DNA of 64,000 nt from Lachnospiraceae bacterium UBA3850 (GCA_002392655.1 DGHK01000024.1:8047-72046); one strand, 5' to 3'; positions 42,362 through 52,542 are shown, numbered from the stretch's first letter. The notes: generated from the letters alone by a model not told the origin. Translations and numbers: made by a program.

Positions 42362-44128
42362 AACTTCTCCATCTTTCTTTGACTTATTATGTTCTATATC
42401 TGTTCCTGCTTCCTTTTTTCCATCTTTACCATAATATATAAACGACATCATGGTAGTATCATCAAACTGTTCAGCGCCTGCAACAAATTCATCTATAGAC
42501 TGATTTACATTATTAAGCACTTCCTCCGGCTCAGCATCCGGATTCTTGTTAAGTGCCGCAAGCATTCTTTCAGAACCCATAAGCTCATCATTTGAATTCG
42601 TTGACTCAGGTACTCCGTCTGTATAAACAAATATACTATCACCCGGATTAAGATGGAATTCATGCTCTCTGAATTTCATCCCCTCCATTACTGCAACAGC
42701 CGGAGAATGCTTGTATATAACAAACTCATAATTTCCGCCTGCTCTTCTGAGTACCGGATGCTCATGACCAGCATTTACCGCTATTCCATCTCCGGTCTCC
42801 AGGTCGATGACAGCCATCCAAACTGTTACAAAAAGTTCTGCATCATTCCCTTCACACAGCTGTTCATTTGCATAAGCAAGTATCTCTGAAGGAGATCCTC
42901 CCATATAAGCCTTGTTCTTTATGAGTGTTTTTGCAATTACCATAAAGAGCGCCGCCGGAACTCCCTTTCCGGATACGTCTGCCATAACCAGAACTAAGTG
43001 TTTTCCGTCTATCATGAAGAAATCATAGAAGTCGCCACCAACCTCTTTAGCCGGATTCATAGAAGCATATAGATCAAAATCACATCTCTCAGGGAACGGC
43101 GGGAAGATTCTCGGCAGCATATCGGCCTGTATCTGTGTTGCTACATTCAGCTCTGCTCCTATCCTCTCCTTCTCAGATGTAACCCGAGTCAGATTCTCCA
43201 TATACTCTATTATATTTCTCTGCATCTTATTTGTCGACTGATATAGTAGTTCTATTTCATCTCCGGTATTAATATTCAGTTCTTTTATAGAATTCTTATC
43301 ATATTCGTCGCTGTTTGCAAATCTGTCTACCTCTTCGGTAAGCTCCTCCAGAGGCGATGCAACTCTACGTTTAACATATTTGATTACAAACAAGATTATC
43401 AGTACAACAAATACAGCTGAAAGGATTATCTCAACTACCACGAAAATGGCAATAGATGAAACAATATCCATTACACTTATATCCACAAAAACAACGGCAA
43501 CAGGTTTTCCATCGGAATTATATATCGGATATCCACCGGTCGACAGCCATCCATATGATCCATTCGTTATTATAGGAGAAACCTTTGCATTTGAATTAAC
43601 TCCATTTGTTCTGAACTCATCCATAAGAACAGATTCATACCCCAGTGCACCGAGGAGATTTTCGGAATCCACCAGATCCATACTTACATTACCCTTGATA
43701 TAACTGATATAGATAAACTCTGCTCCCATAGTATCCTTGGTATGTTCCAGGACCATAGCGAGCTGAGTTATCCCATCCGTATAATTATTAAAATCGAGCC
43801 ATCTCCTTGCTGCTTCCTCCCTTTCAGTTCCGGTCGGCATACTCCTTACATGATCAAAGGAAGGCGAACTTAGGTCTTTTCTAAGCTTTTCTATAAAATC
43901 TCCATTTATCATACCTGAGCAGAGATTTGCTGTCTGATCAGTTTTTTTGTAATAGATATTAAAGCTAAGCGTGAGTGCTGCAATAACCCCCGCTGTTATA
44001 AGTATCAAAACAAGCAACGTCATTCCGATAGAAATGATAAGTGACAGTCTGGTGGATATCTTCTTCACCTTTCTGACCTTTCTGTTATTCAGTTGTATCT
44101 TCTTACTTTTTTCAGGCCTGTTGCTCAT
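41957..44128 (-). CDS. Membrane sensor, SpoIIE phosphatase and RsbW-like HATPase fused
   Basis: 723 residues: two membrane helices (about 27-52 and 225-250) around an extracytoplasmic sensor, a HAMP-like linker, a SpoIIE phosphatase (GGDFYDFFMI, MADVSGKGVPAALFM, YTDGVPESTN, AEQFDDTTMM) and, from about 590, an RsbW-like ATPase domain (QLDVAVEELFVNIASYAY as N box, FIDSGSPYDP and GGLGIFMVKK as G boxes). A protein holding both the phosphatase and the anti-sigma-type kinase could set a partner switch alone. Its start overlaps the preceding gene by 17 bases, implying coupling. Confidence 0.9.
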   Translation of the reverse strand: MSNRPEKSKKIQLNNRKVRKVKKISTRLSLIISIGMTLLVLILITAGVIAALTLSFNIYYKKTDQTANLCSGMINGDFIEKLRKDLSSPSFDHVRSMPTGTEREEAARRWLDFNNYTDGITQLAMVLEHTKDTMGAEFIYISYIKGNVSMDLVDSENLLGALGYESVLMDEFRTNGVNSNAKVSPIITNGSYGWLSTGGYPIYNSDGKPVAVVFVDISVMDIVSSIAIFVVVEIILSAVFVVLIILFVIKYVKRRVASPLEELTEEVDRFANSDEYDKNSIKELNINTGDEIELLYQSTNKMQRNIIEYMENLTRVTSEKERIGAELNVATQIQADMLPRIFPPFPERCDFDLYASMNPAKEVGGDFYDFFMIDGKHLVLVMADVSGKGVPAALFMVIAKTLIKNKAYMGGSPSEILAYANEQLCEGNDAELFVTVWMAVIDLETGDGIAVNAGHEHPVLRRAGGNYEFVIYKHSPAVAVMEGMKFREHEFHLNPGDSIFVYTDGVPESTNSNDELMGSERMLAALNKNPDAEPEEVLNNVNQSIDEFVAGAEQFDDTTMMSFIYYGKDGKKEAGTDIEHNKSKKDGEVMELRFAAKKDKLDDVIKFINENVEAMDCPPRVMMQLDVAVEELFVNIASYAYGDGEGDAIIRVEPQDEPKGVIVSFIDSGSPYDPLKKKDPDVTLSAEKRQIGGLGIFMVKKSMDDMFYEYKDGQNHLTIVKHF

Positions 44129-47081
44129 TTAAATTACCTTTACTGCTATAAACATCCTTATCAGTTTTTCTATCTCTGCTGAATAATACAAATATTACAC
44201 CCATTATTATAATACTAATTGCTAATATTATCAGTCCTTTTTCTGTTCCGCCAATAAGAATAAGACCAAAAACGAAGGAACCAAGTGACATAGCACCATT
44301 TCCGATCAGACTATATAATCCTATACTCTTGTCGTAACCAAAACGCTCCACCTCTTTAAGGTCTGTATAATAACCAGATAAAAGCGGTGTTCCGAAGCTA
44401 TCTGCAAGCCCTATCAGAACAAGCGCAATGATTAGTGACAGAACTGACATATATGCGGAAACAAGCAGGAAGCTAGCAGCAAAAAGCGATATGCTCAAAA
44501 ACAGTCCCATAACCTTCTTCTTATTAACAGAGAAATACCTCGTCATTTTACTTCCGATTGTTATAGCACATATACCATTAAGTATATATGAATATCCTAT
44601 ATATGTTTCCGAAAGCCCCCAATTCTCACCGAGGATAGGGAACAGATATGACAGGAAGAATGTGCATATGAAAACAGGCATCAGAAGGAAAAGAAAAAAT
44701 GTGATAACGCGTCTGCTAAACAAAAATTTAAACAGGCTTATCTCTTTTGTTTCCTTCTTATTCTCTTCTTTTACTTCCTTGTAATCCAAATGAATCAGGT
44801 ATTTATATGATACAAAAATCAGCGCAATACTGAGCACTGCTGTTATGGCAAAAAGCGTACTATACGGAACCCATTGGATCCAAAAACCACCAAGTACTAT
44901 AGCTATATTGGAGCCTGAAAGAGATGCTGCATTCTGATGTGCATATCCCACATCCTTTTCTGTTTCCGGAAGTCTGGCAGTCAGAACTTCAACCATAAAG
45001 AGTTCAACTCCCCAGCCCATTCCGAGAAGCAGCGAACTAAGAGAAAGGACCCAGATATTCGGGATAATTCTCAGGAATAAACTGCCTGTAAAAAGAAACG
45101 AACTCAGGATAACTGTTTTTCTGACACCTAGCTTTCTTACAATCTTTCCACCCAGAGCTCCTGTCAACGCTCCGGAAAAAACTTCAGCGGATATAGGTAT
45201 CGCCGCCAGTATCTCAGGTGACAAACCGAAGGCTGACATATTTTTCGATATTTTAATAGCATATATCGGAAGTATTGCAGCTGTAAGGTTTGTAAAAAAG
45301 TATATCAAAAATACAACAAATCTGTATATCTCAGAAGGAAATTCTCCTTTGTTTCCTCCTTTTCTGAGAAGGTCACTGTATTTTTTCTTACCACGTGTGT
45401 AATAAAGCAGCTCCACCACAAGCATATTTATTATCATAGTTACTGCGGCGACGTTAATGATCAGATTTATAAGAATCTTACCATTCTTTTCGTTAATGTT
45501 CGTCATATCGGTACCAACCTCGATAATACCGATAGTATTTCCGTTCTTGTCCTTTATAGGACACATAACATATAAGTAACTACCCTGGCTTGTATTACTG
45601 CTCAGCCTTTCAAAAAACCCCTTTTCTATAACAGCGTCCATCTCTTCTACAGTGAGTCCAGATGGGTAACCGCAATAGATATCCTCCAATGTATATACAA
45701 TTGATATCTTATCCCCCCTGATCTTATATACCTCACAATACAGATCATCACTTCTTCCGGACAAGAATATATCTCTTGCAGCAGATCTTACTTCTCTGTA
45801 TGATTCACCCATAAAATCCGATGGTTTTGAAAGCTCCATAAAAGCATTTGTATCGATCCACTGAGCAAGTGTTGCTGCAGCCAGCTCTTCTCTGGCATAT
45901 ATCTCCTGTAGATACTGCTCGCTGAAGCTTGGGAAAAGTGTACCAAGAAAAAGCACTCCTATCAATACGACACTTACGATAATGGAAAATGCTATTCTGG
46001 TAGTCATATCCCTCTTTCTTATAACCTTGATGACGAATACGCTCATTTGAAAAAATATAATCAGAATGACGAAAGCAAGCGATATCCATAACAAGATACA
46101 TTTGACTACGATCGTATTACTGAGCCTGACTTCATCGAAAAAAGTTCCTTTTCCATCATTCCAGATAACTACACCCTCTTCTGAGACACTGCAGAGTCCA
46201 CCGGAATCACATGTAAGGACATCCGAAACCATAATATCATCGTAATCATCAGGATATTTGATTCTTGAGACTTCTTTTGTATTCATATCTATGCATATGA
46301 TGTCATTATTACCAACATCAGCAACATAGATGTTATTAGCATCCGCACATACATCTACAGGAACACTATCCTCTGACTCGTCACTGTTATACAGAAGCTT
46401 TCTACCGCCGTCTTCTCCACACTCAAATACCTCACCCCTGTACGTAGAACAATAAATCTTTTCAGTAGCAGGTACATAAGTAGCTCCGAAAATCCACTTA
46501 CTGGTATCCAAGAAAGGAAAACTCTTTATCAACTGATTATTGTGATTATATACATCCAGTGAATTATGTTCCTTCTTAATGATATATACAGAATCCTCAG
46601 TACCTTTAATTCCGGCTAGAGAAACTCTCATGGAATATATAGTCTTTTTCTTTTCATCAAGAGTCTCCTGACGCTTTCCGAAGCTGTTAAGTCTGAGAAT
46701 CCTCTCGGATTCAATCCTGACACCCTTGTCGTATATAACCTCATATACGTACATATTCTTATCAGGCCCGTCGAGTGCATAGGTTGCAACATCAAATGTA
46801 CTGTTTCCATTTTTAATTTTGTCAAGCAGTACTCCAGCTTCATTAACTCTGAGAAGTTCCTTACCAGATTTATTGGAAATAAGCATCTCTCCACTTATGT
46901 TTCTTGAAGCATATGCAACATCCTTAAACTGGTATGGTTTAAATGGATTAACAAATAGCCATTTCCTGAATAAAAATATGATGGCAACAGCCAGGACAAA
47001 AAAGAAAACATTTGTGAGCTTAAAAGCTTTTTTTCTGAAGCCTCTCTTTTTTCCTTTAGCCGACTTATTTTTATAAATCAT
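44112..47081 (-). CDS. Propeller-like sensor, membrane sensor and MFS transporter fused
   Basis: 989 residues. Helix 1 (23-40) is followed by an extracytoplasmic repeat region (about 55-320) with recurring IYVADVGNNDIICIDMNTKEV-like beta blades, resembling an NHL/SMP-30 propeller. Helices at about 324-353 and 362-384 are followed by a second sensor module (390-530, ending IKDKNGNTIGIIEVGTDM, Cache-like), a helix at 536-561, then twelve MFS helices (585-975) with GGKIVRKLGVRKTVILSS as the MFS loop. It could sense or bind an extracellular ligand and either carry it or signal to the phosphatase encoded next, whose start it overlaps. Fusion is unusual; function unknown. Confidence 0.8.
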   Translation of the reverse strand: MIYKNKSAKGKKRGFRKKAFKLTNVFFFVLAVAIIFLFRKWLFVNPFKPYQFKDVAYASRNISGEMLISNKSGKELLRVNEAGVLLDKIKNGNSTFDVATYALDGPDKNMYVYEVIYDKGVRIESERILRLNSFGKRQETLDEKKKTIYSMRVSLAGIKGTEDSVYIIKKEHNSLDVYNHNNQLIKSFPFLDTSKWIFGATYVPATEKIYCSTYRGEVFECGEDGGRKLLYNSDESEDSVPVDVCADANNIYVADVGNNDIICIDMNTKEVSRIKYPDDYDDIMVSDVLTCDSGGLCSVSEEGVVIWNDGKGTFFDEVRLSNTIVVKCILLWISLAFVILIIFFQMSVFVIKVIRKRDMTTRIAFSIIVSVVLIGVLFLGTLFPSFSEQYLQEIYAREELAAATLAQWIDTNAFMELSKPSDFMGESYREVRSAARDIFLSGRSDDLYCEVYKIRGDKISIVYTLEDIYCGYPSGLTVEEMDAVIEKGFFERLSSNTSQGSYLYVMCPIKDKNGNTIGIIEVGTDMTNINEKNGKILINLIINVAAVTMIINMLVVELLYYTRGKKKYSDLLRKGGNKGEFPSEIYRFVVFLIYFFTNLTAAILPIYAIKISKNMSAFGLSPEILAAIPISAEVFSGALTGALGGKIVRKLGVRKTVILSSFLFTGSLFLRIIPNIWVLSLSSLLLGMGWGVELFMVEVLTARLPETEKDVGYAHQNAASLSGSNIAIVLGGFWIQWVPYSTLFAITAVLSIALIFVSYKYLIHLDYKEVKEENKKETKEISLFKFLFSRRVITFFLFLLMPVFICTFFLSYLFPILGENWGLSETYIGYSYILNGICAITIGSKMTRYFSVNKKKVMGLFLSISLFAASFLLVSAYMSVLSLIIALVLIGLADSFGTPLLSGYYTDLKEVERFGYDKSIGLYSLIGNGAMSLGSFVFGLILIGGTEKGLIILAISIIIMGVIFVLFSRDRKTDKDVYSSKGNLNEQQA

Positions 47082-47085
47082 ATAT

Positions 47086-48045
47086 CTATTTTACCTTTAA
47101 AAATAATTTGGAATAAAGTGAAAACTCCGGAGCCATATGTTCCTTATATCTTCTCAGATTCTCATGTCCCAGATCCTCTGTGTAGTTTATTATCTCAGCT
47201 CCTGACATATATCTCTCAAAGCATTCCCTGAGCAGATATTCATTTATGCCTTTTATTTTATTCTCAGCATTTTTATACTGATATACTCCCATTTTATACT
47301 TCTCGGAGACAATTGAAATTCCCTGAGCAACTCCGTCTACTCTTACGAGTATCCCCTGGATGTTAAGCTTATCAAAAGCCTTCACAAGCTTTACCACTAC
47401 ATCCTTCAGACATCCATAGGCGCACTCCTCACAATCACCCATCTTCACACACCAGACTCTTTCCATAAGCTCAGTTACTTCGTCCACCATATCGGGTGTT
47501 ATCTCGACTGTTTCATAATTATTCTTTCTCTTGAAATACTTATATCTGTATCTGTCGTCCTGTGTATTCATTCCTGCCCAGAAGCTTTCCGGTGTAAATA
47601 TATAGTCCATCTCCTGACGAAGGTCTATCACTTCTATCTCAGCTCCTGTAGCCTCATAGTATGGACGCATCCAGCTAGAAACATCACGTATGATATATGG
47701 AACTCCCAGATACTCCATATCTGATCGAACCATTTCAAATACCTTTGCTATACCTTCATTTGTATACTTTCCCATAAAAGGATATACAAATATCTCACCC
47801 GACATAAAGTCGTAGCATATATCCACTAGGAAGCCTTCATACTCCTTGAAATATGTGGGCAGCGTATCCTCCCAGCAGTACAGATTCAGAAAACAGAGAT
47901 TGGAACTGTAATGCCCATCCAGCATCGAATAATACTTATCAAAAAGTGCTTCGTCATCTAATAATAGCTGTCTGTACCCAAGAGCTTCTATATCATTTTT
48001 CAACTTATCATTGGGGGTTATATACTGTTTAGTGTCTGTTTTCAT
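47086..48045 (-). CDS. DUF2156 protein (phosphatidylglycerol lysyltransferase-like domain)
   Basis: 319 residues, two GNAT-like halves, with the DUF2156 start (NLCFLNLYCWEDTLPTYFKEYEGFLVD) and end (GINEYLLRECFERYMSGAEIINYTEDLGHENLRRYKEHMAPEFSLYSKLFLK). It matches the C-terminal catalytic part of MprF-type lysyltransferases but lacks their membrane domain; the acceptor is unknown. A GAGGAA site precedes the ATG. It is tightly placed between GH36 (7 bases) and the sensor-MFS gene (4 bases). Confidence 0.82.
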   Translation of the reverse strand: MKTDTKQYITPNDKLKNDIEALGYRQLLLDDEALFDKYYSMLDGHYSSNLCFLNLYCWEDTLPTYFKEYEGFLVDICYDFMSGEIFVYPFMGKYTNEGIAKVFEMVRSDMEYLGVPYIIRDVSSWMRPYYEATGAEIEVIDLRQEMDYIFTPESFWAGMNTQDDRYRYKYFKRKNNYETVEITPDMVDEVTELMERVWCVKMGDCEECAYGCLKDVVVKLVKAFDKLNIQGILVRVDGVAQGISIVSEKYKMGVYQYKNAENKIKGINEYLLRECFERYMSGAEIINYTEDLGHENLRRYKEHMAPEFSLYSKLFLKVK

Positions 48046-48052
48046 CTTTTCC

Positions 48053-50425
48053 TCAATTCTTTACCTTCTCCATAATGTACAGCCTGGAAGCAAAGTCCGA
48101 GAACAGTCTGGTTCTCTCATTATATCCGGTACCGGCATATGCGGGAAGTAGTTTTATTCCGGCATTCATTATTGCACTTCCGAACATATTCATATCCTCT
48201 ATATCACCGGACAGCTTGTAAAATCTGGAGATAGTCCTTTGCATTATGGAATTCTGTTTTATATGGATTGGTGAAACTGTGTTGATCAGGTCTCCGAAAT
48301 CTTCTATATTAACCTTGATCTCTCGGTTGTATATATGATAGAGCTTCTCAGGATCCAGCCCTCTTCCTCTGAAATAGTGGAAGCTGGTATTCGGGGTTGC
48401 AAGAAGCTGCACTATTACTCCAATTGCCGTATTACTATTCTTTGAAACAACCGTCCACTCGGTTATATTTCCATCATTATCAGAATATTTGGTATCGCCG
48501 GTAAAGCTCCGTCCTCTGTAGAGCTGACCAAACTGCAAAACCTCTCTGTATTTTTTATAGGTTGCTATCTGTTCCCTGATCATCTCTATATCTGTGGCGG
48601 ATAAGTCTCTCAGATTCAGTTCATATCCGAGACAGCCTACTGCTGCCACATCGAAACGTGTCTCAAGCGGAGTTTTTCTGAGAGTCTGATGATTCGGAAC
48701 TGAGGATACATGCGAGCCCCATGTGCTCTGAGGATAACCATAGCTGTATCCCGTCTGTATACGTGTTCTTTCAACAGCATCAGTGTTATCACTTGCCCAT
48801 ATCTGGGGGAAGTAACACAGCATGCCGAGATCGAATCTGTTTCCACCTGATGCACAGCCTTCAAAAAGTATATGCGGAAACTTCTTTCTAAGAGCCCTTA
48901 TTATCTTGTAAAGTCCCACAACATATCTATGGCATATCTCTCCCTGTCTGTCCTTATCAAGTATACTGCTATACATATCAGACATGGTACGATTCATATC
49001 CCACTTTACATAGCTGATGTTTGCACTGCTGAAAACATCAGTCATGGCATCTATTATATAATCCTGGACTTCAATCCTGCAGAGATCCAGAATCCTCTGA
49101 TTCCTTCCTTCACTCTGATCAGATCCGGGTACCTGAATCACCCACTCAGGATGATTACGATAGAGCTCGGAGTTTACATTTACCATCTCCGGCTCAACCC
49201 ATATACCAAAGTCCATTCCCATCTTGTTTATCTTGTCTGCAATCCCCTTCAGACCTCCGGGAAGTTTCTTTTTATTTACTGTCCAATCTCCGAGTGATGA
49301 GCTGTCATCGTTTCTTTCGCCGAACCATCCGTCATCCATAACAAAAAGTTCGATTCCGACATCCTTACCTGCTTTTGCAAGCTTCAGGAGTCCTGTTTCA
49401 TTTATATCGAAGTATGATGCCTCCCAGCTGTTAAGCAGAACCGGGCGCTCTTTTTTCGCCCACTCGCCACGCACGACATGCTTTCTTACAAAACTGTGCA
49501 TGTTACAGCTCATTCCATTGAAGCCCTCATCTGAAAATGTCATAACAGCCTCCGGGCTTTCAAAAATCATACCGCTCTCAAGCTGCCAGCTGAAGCCTCT
49601 CGGATTTATACCCCAGAGCACTCTGGTTTTTCCAAACTCACTTACCTCGACCAGCTGCACATGGTTTCCACTGTACATGAGGTTGAAGCCATATACGATT
49701 CCACTATCCTCGGTGGTATGCTTTGATGACATCATAAAGAAAGGATTTGCAGTATTCGAAGAGGTACCGGTATAGCTGGAATTCATATGTTTACCCGCTA
49801 TAAGAGGTGTGTCATTTCTCTTCATCTCTCGCGCCCAGGCACCGTTAAATGTAGACATTATATATCCGTTCTCATAAAACTCAAGCTGAGCAGACATAAA
49901 CCTCCTGAGTCTGACCGGAACATCACTTTCATTTAATATCCTTGCAGTCCTGGTTATAACATTTTCTTCTTCAAAAACATAATAATCAATAAACAGACGC
50001 AGGCGATTCTTCTTGTCATACAGGACTATTCCCAGATGTTCAGCCGGACCATCATAATACGAAGAAGGCATATAGGTCTGCTCTTCCTTCTTATCATCAA
50101 TCACTGTACTTTCGTACACGAAATCAGAGGTTTTACTTCCATCCGAATTTTCAACAACTATAAAGCTCTCCCTGTTGTCACCTTTACCTTCAAATGCAAC
50201 CTCAAGACACATATCATTCAGCGTCATGTTGGAGTAGTCAGAGCTGTAAACATTGTTGTTTCCGGGCACAAACTCTCTTCTTTCAACAAGTCCGTCGAGA
50301 CCATCCGAAACCTTGATGCTCTTACCATAGTATAGATGTTCCAGATGACCCGAATCAGTAACCCGAAATACATATGACGTTTTCTTTGTATTTAATACAT
50401 AGTAATTCCCGCCGTCTATTATCAT
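48053..50425 (-). CDS. Alpha-galactosidase (GH36)
   Basis: 790 residues, usual for GH36. N-terminal beta-supersandwich domain, catalytic barrel with FVMDDGWFGERNDD, nucleophile motif YVKWDMNR, GCASGGNRFD and the acid/base aspartate in WASDNTDAVER, then a C-terminal beta domain. No signal peptide, so it is cytoplasmic and acts on imported raffinose-family or galactomannan oligosaccharides to release galactose. Downstream of the GPH symporter in the galactoside operon. Confidence 0.95.
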   Translation of the reverse strand: MIIDGGNYYVLNTKKTSYVFRVTDSGHLEHLYYGKSIKVSDGLDGLVERREFVPGNNNVYSSDYSNMTLNDMCLEVAFEGKGDNRESFIVVENSDGSKTSDFVYESTVIDDKKEEQTYMPSSYYDGPAEHLGIVLYDKKNRLRLFIDYYVFEEENVITRTARILNESDVPVRLRRFMSAQLEFYENGYIMSTFNGAWAREMKRNDTPLIAGKHMNSSYTGTSSNTANPFFMMSSKHTTEDSGIVYGFNLMYSGNHVQLVEVSEFGKTRVLWGINPRGFSWQLESGMIFESPEAVMTFSDEGFNGMSCNMHSFVRKHVVRGEWAKKERPVLLNSWEASYFDINETGLLKLAKAGKDVGIELFVMDDGWFGERNDDSSSLGDWTVNKKKLPGGLKGIADKINKMGMDFGIWVEPEMVNVNSELYRNHPEWVIQVPGSDQSEGRNQRILDLCRIEVQDYIIDAMTDVFSSANISYVKWDMNRTMSDMYSSILDKDRQGEICHRYVVGLYKIIRALRKKFPHILFEGCASGGNRFDLGMLCYFPQIWASDNTDAVERTRIQTGYSYGYPQSTWGSHVSSVPNHQTLRKTPLETRFDVAAVGCLGYELNLRDLSATDIEMIREQIATYKKYREVLQFGQLYRGRSFTGDTKYSDNDGNITEWTVVSKNSNTAIGVIVQLLATPNTSFHYFRGRGLDPEKLYHIYNREIKVNIEDFGDLINTVSPIHIKQNSIMQRTISRFYKLSGDIEDMNMFGSAIMNAGIKLLPAYAGTGYNERTRLFSDFASRLYIMEKVKN

Positions 50426-50433
50426 ACCTGTAC

Positions 50434-51060
50434 CTATACGTTCATGTTCTCGAATCCTCTACCACAGAACTTGAGAGTCTTCTCTACTATAACCTCGACA
50501 TTATCTCCTGCTATTCCGACACTTACTTCATCAGCAAGATTAGCGATTATTGACTTCTCCAGGTCATCTCTCTCCTCTTCAGTACCGGCCGTTCCATAAA
50601 GCACATCTGTATAGTTTGACATACTCCACATAAGGTTTGTAGAGGAAGAATATGCTGAAGATCCACCTATACCTGCTGAACTGAAGACCATTTCTGCTGC
50701 TGTCCTTTCATCCTTTGGTGACAGCGCTTTCTCATATGCCTCAACTATTTTGCCCAGAACTCCTTTTCTTTTTATGTTTTTACCAGTGGTCGAAACATCT
50801 AAGAATTCTTTTCTTTTTTCAGCATACATAAGTGTGTTTGTAGATAGATGCAGATAAACCTTCTTATCTACTCTCTCTACCCAGAAATCAGCTTCCATAT
50901 CTCCGGATATCTCATTCACGAGACACATGAGTTCTTCTCCGAGAAGCCTGACTCTGCGTTTTTCCTTCTGTCCGCAATCAGCCATAATCTGCTCGATGGA
51001 GGCAAGTGCTTCTTCTCTTCCCTTTCCGTTACCATTAACAATAACTACATCTGTCTTCAT
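50434..51060 (-). CDS. Unknown protein in galactoside operon, faintly HATPase-like
   Basis: 208 residues, no membrane segment. RRVRLLGEELMCLVNEISGDMEADFWVERVDKKVYLHL resembles the N-box helix and next strand of RsbW-type ATPases, and NIKRKGVLGKIVEAYEKAL follows, but no clear G box is seen. Serine- and glycine-rich middle (SSAGIGGSSAYSSSTN). GGAGG precedes the ATG. It lies between the symporter (33 bases) and the alpha-galactosidase (8 bases). If the resemblance is real it might partner the SpoIIE-HATPase protein; otherwise unknown. Confidence 0.5.
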   Translation of the reverse strand: MKTDVVIVNGNGKGREEALASIEQIMADCGQKEKRRVRLLGEELMCLVNEISGDMEADFWVERVDKKVYLHLSTNTLMYAEKRKEFLDVSTTGKNIKRKGVLGKIVEAYEKALSPKDERTAAEMVFSSAGIGGSSAYSSSTNLMWSMSNYTDVLYGTAGTEEERDDLEKSIIANLADEVSVGIAGDNVEVIVEKTLKFCGRGFENMNV

Positions 51061-51093
51061 CTGCTGTATTCCTCCGATTTCATAATACTTCTT

Positions 51094-52542
51094 TTATTCA
51101 GACTGCTGCTTTGATTCAGCAGCTTTATTTCTCTGTGACAGTTCGATTGTAATTTCATCCATCTTCTTTTCAGTAAGAATGAACTTCTTCTTGAAAACAA
51201 TGACTGCAATGATAAGTCCTATAACCGGAATAATAGTCATCGTCATTCTGAGACCGAATCTGCTGCTATCCGAAACCGTCTTTGAAAAATCAAACTCCTG
51301 ATTTGCGGTCTCGCCCGCAGCCTCCTTAAGATTCGTTATCGAAAGTGCTATGGATGCTATAAGAGCCGAAATACCCGAACCCAGCTTTACGACAAAGGTC
51401 TGCATGGAGAATATGACCGACTCGTCTCTTCTGTTATTCTTCAGATCGCCGTAGTCAACTGTGTTAGCAAGAAAAACCGTAGTAAGTACATTTAGCACAC
51501 CATTGGCTGAGAATATGAAGAATGCAGGAACAAACAGAACCATAACATTTGACATATTCAGAAATGTAAGTCCAAAGAGAATAACATATCCAGCTACGGC
51601 ACTCACGAGACATATATAGAATATGCGTATATTTGACTGGAACTTTCTCAGGATCGGATACATCACCATCATCGCAAGTATCTGTATACCACCGCCAAAT
51701 GTGTTGAACAGCGTGTAGCTGCCCTGCCAGCCAGTTCCTCCGAAATCATACTTGAAAAAATAAATAACAAGATTCGAAGTGGTATATATAGCCATATTTA
51801 TAAGTACGATTGTAAGAACTATAGTCATAGCCTGATCGTTACTTATAAGAGCCTTGAACATCTGTTTAACGGAAGGCGACTGCATATCTACGGTGGCCTT
51901 CTCCTTGATATTCACGCAGGTGATGGTTATAAATACGACAAAGATAACAGCGATAATAAACGCAAACCACTTAAAACCTGCAATCTCTACTTCCTTGGAA
52001 GTGGCCTTACTACCGGCTATCAAAGTACCGAGCTTCTTAACTATGATCACAGTGAATATAGTAATCAACGCCGATCCGACTCCGGCACAGGAACGAGCCA
52101 ACGTCGTCAGACCTTCTCTTTCCCTTCCGGACTTTGTAAATGCCGGTATCATCGACCAGTACGGAATATCCATCATCGTATATGTAACACCCCAGAGTAT
52201 ATATGTTATTGCCGCATATGCCACTAGACCTCCGGGACTCAACGAAGGCGGACACGCAAACATCAGAAACAGTATAGCTGAATTGGTAAGCGTACCTATC
52301 ATCAGCCATGGTCTGAACTTACCCCACCTCGTTTTCGTTTTTGCAACTACTATTCCCATAATGGGATCATTAAATGCATCAAATACTCTGGCTACCAGAA
52401 GTATGATTCCCATCGCTATTGCTTTTACCCCTAAAACATCCTGGAAATAATACAGAACGTAGCTCGCACTAAGCATATAAACCAAGTCTTTTCCTACTGC
52501 ACCAAGACCATAAGATACTTTTTCTTTAAAACCCAGTTTCAT
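51094..52542 (-). CDS. GPH family sugar:cation symporter (MelB-like)
   Basis: 482 residues, twelve membrane helices. MelB-type features: GAVGKDLVYMLSASYVLYYFQDVLG, the cation-site loop FDAFNDPIMGIVVAKTKTRWGKFRPWLMIG and DIPYWSMIPAFTKSGREREGLTTLAR. Imports galactosides or melibiose-like sugars with Na+ or H+. Lies between GH2 (12 bases) and the unknown gene, so it feeds both galactosidases. Confidence 0.93.
   Translation of the reverse strand: MKLGFKEKVSYGLGAVGKDLVYMLSASYVLYYFQDVLGVKAIAMGIILLVARVFDAFNDPIMGIVVAKTKTRWGKFRPWLMIGTLTNSAILFLMFACPPSLSPGGLVAYAAITYILWGVTYTMMDIPYWSMIPAFTKSGREREGLTTLARSCAGVGSALITIFTVIIVKKLGTLIAGSKATSKEVEIAGFKWFAFIIAVIFVVFITITCVNIKEKATVDMQSPSVKQMFKALISNDQAMTIVLTIVLINMAIYTTSNLVIYFFKYDFGGTGWQGSYTLFNTFGGGIQILAMMVMYPILRKFQSNIRIFYICLVSAVAGYVILFGLTFLNMSNVMVLFVPAFFIFSANGVLNVLTTVFLANTVDYGDLKNNRRDESVIFSMQTFVVKLGSGISALIASIALSITNLKEAAGETANQEFDFSKTVSDSSRFGLRMTMTIIPVIGLIIAVIVFKKKFILTEKKMDEITIELSQRNKAAESKQQSE

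Noticed and set aside
48872-49775. Long plus-strand open frames opposite the GH36 gene
   Set aside because: Fully covered by a clear alpha-galactosidase on the other strand; no family resemblance.
51854-52450. A 198-codon plus-strand open frame opposite the GPH symporter
   Set aside because: Antisense to conserved transporter helices; hydrophobic look is a mirror of the real gene.
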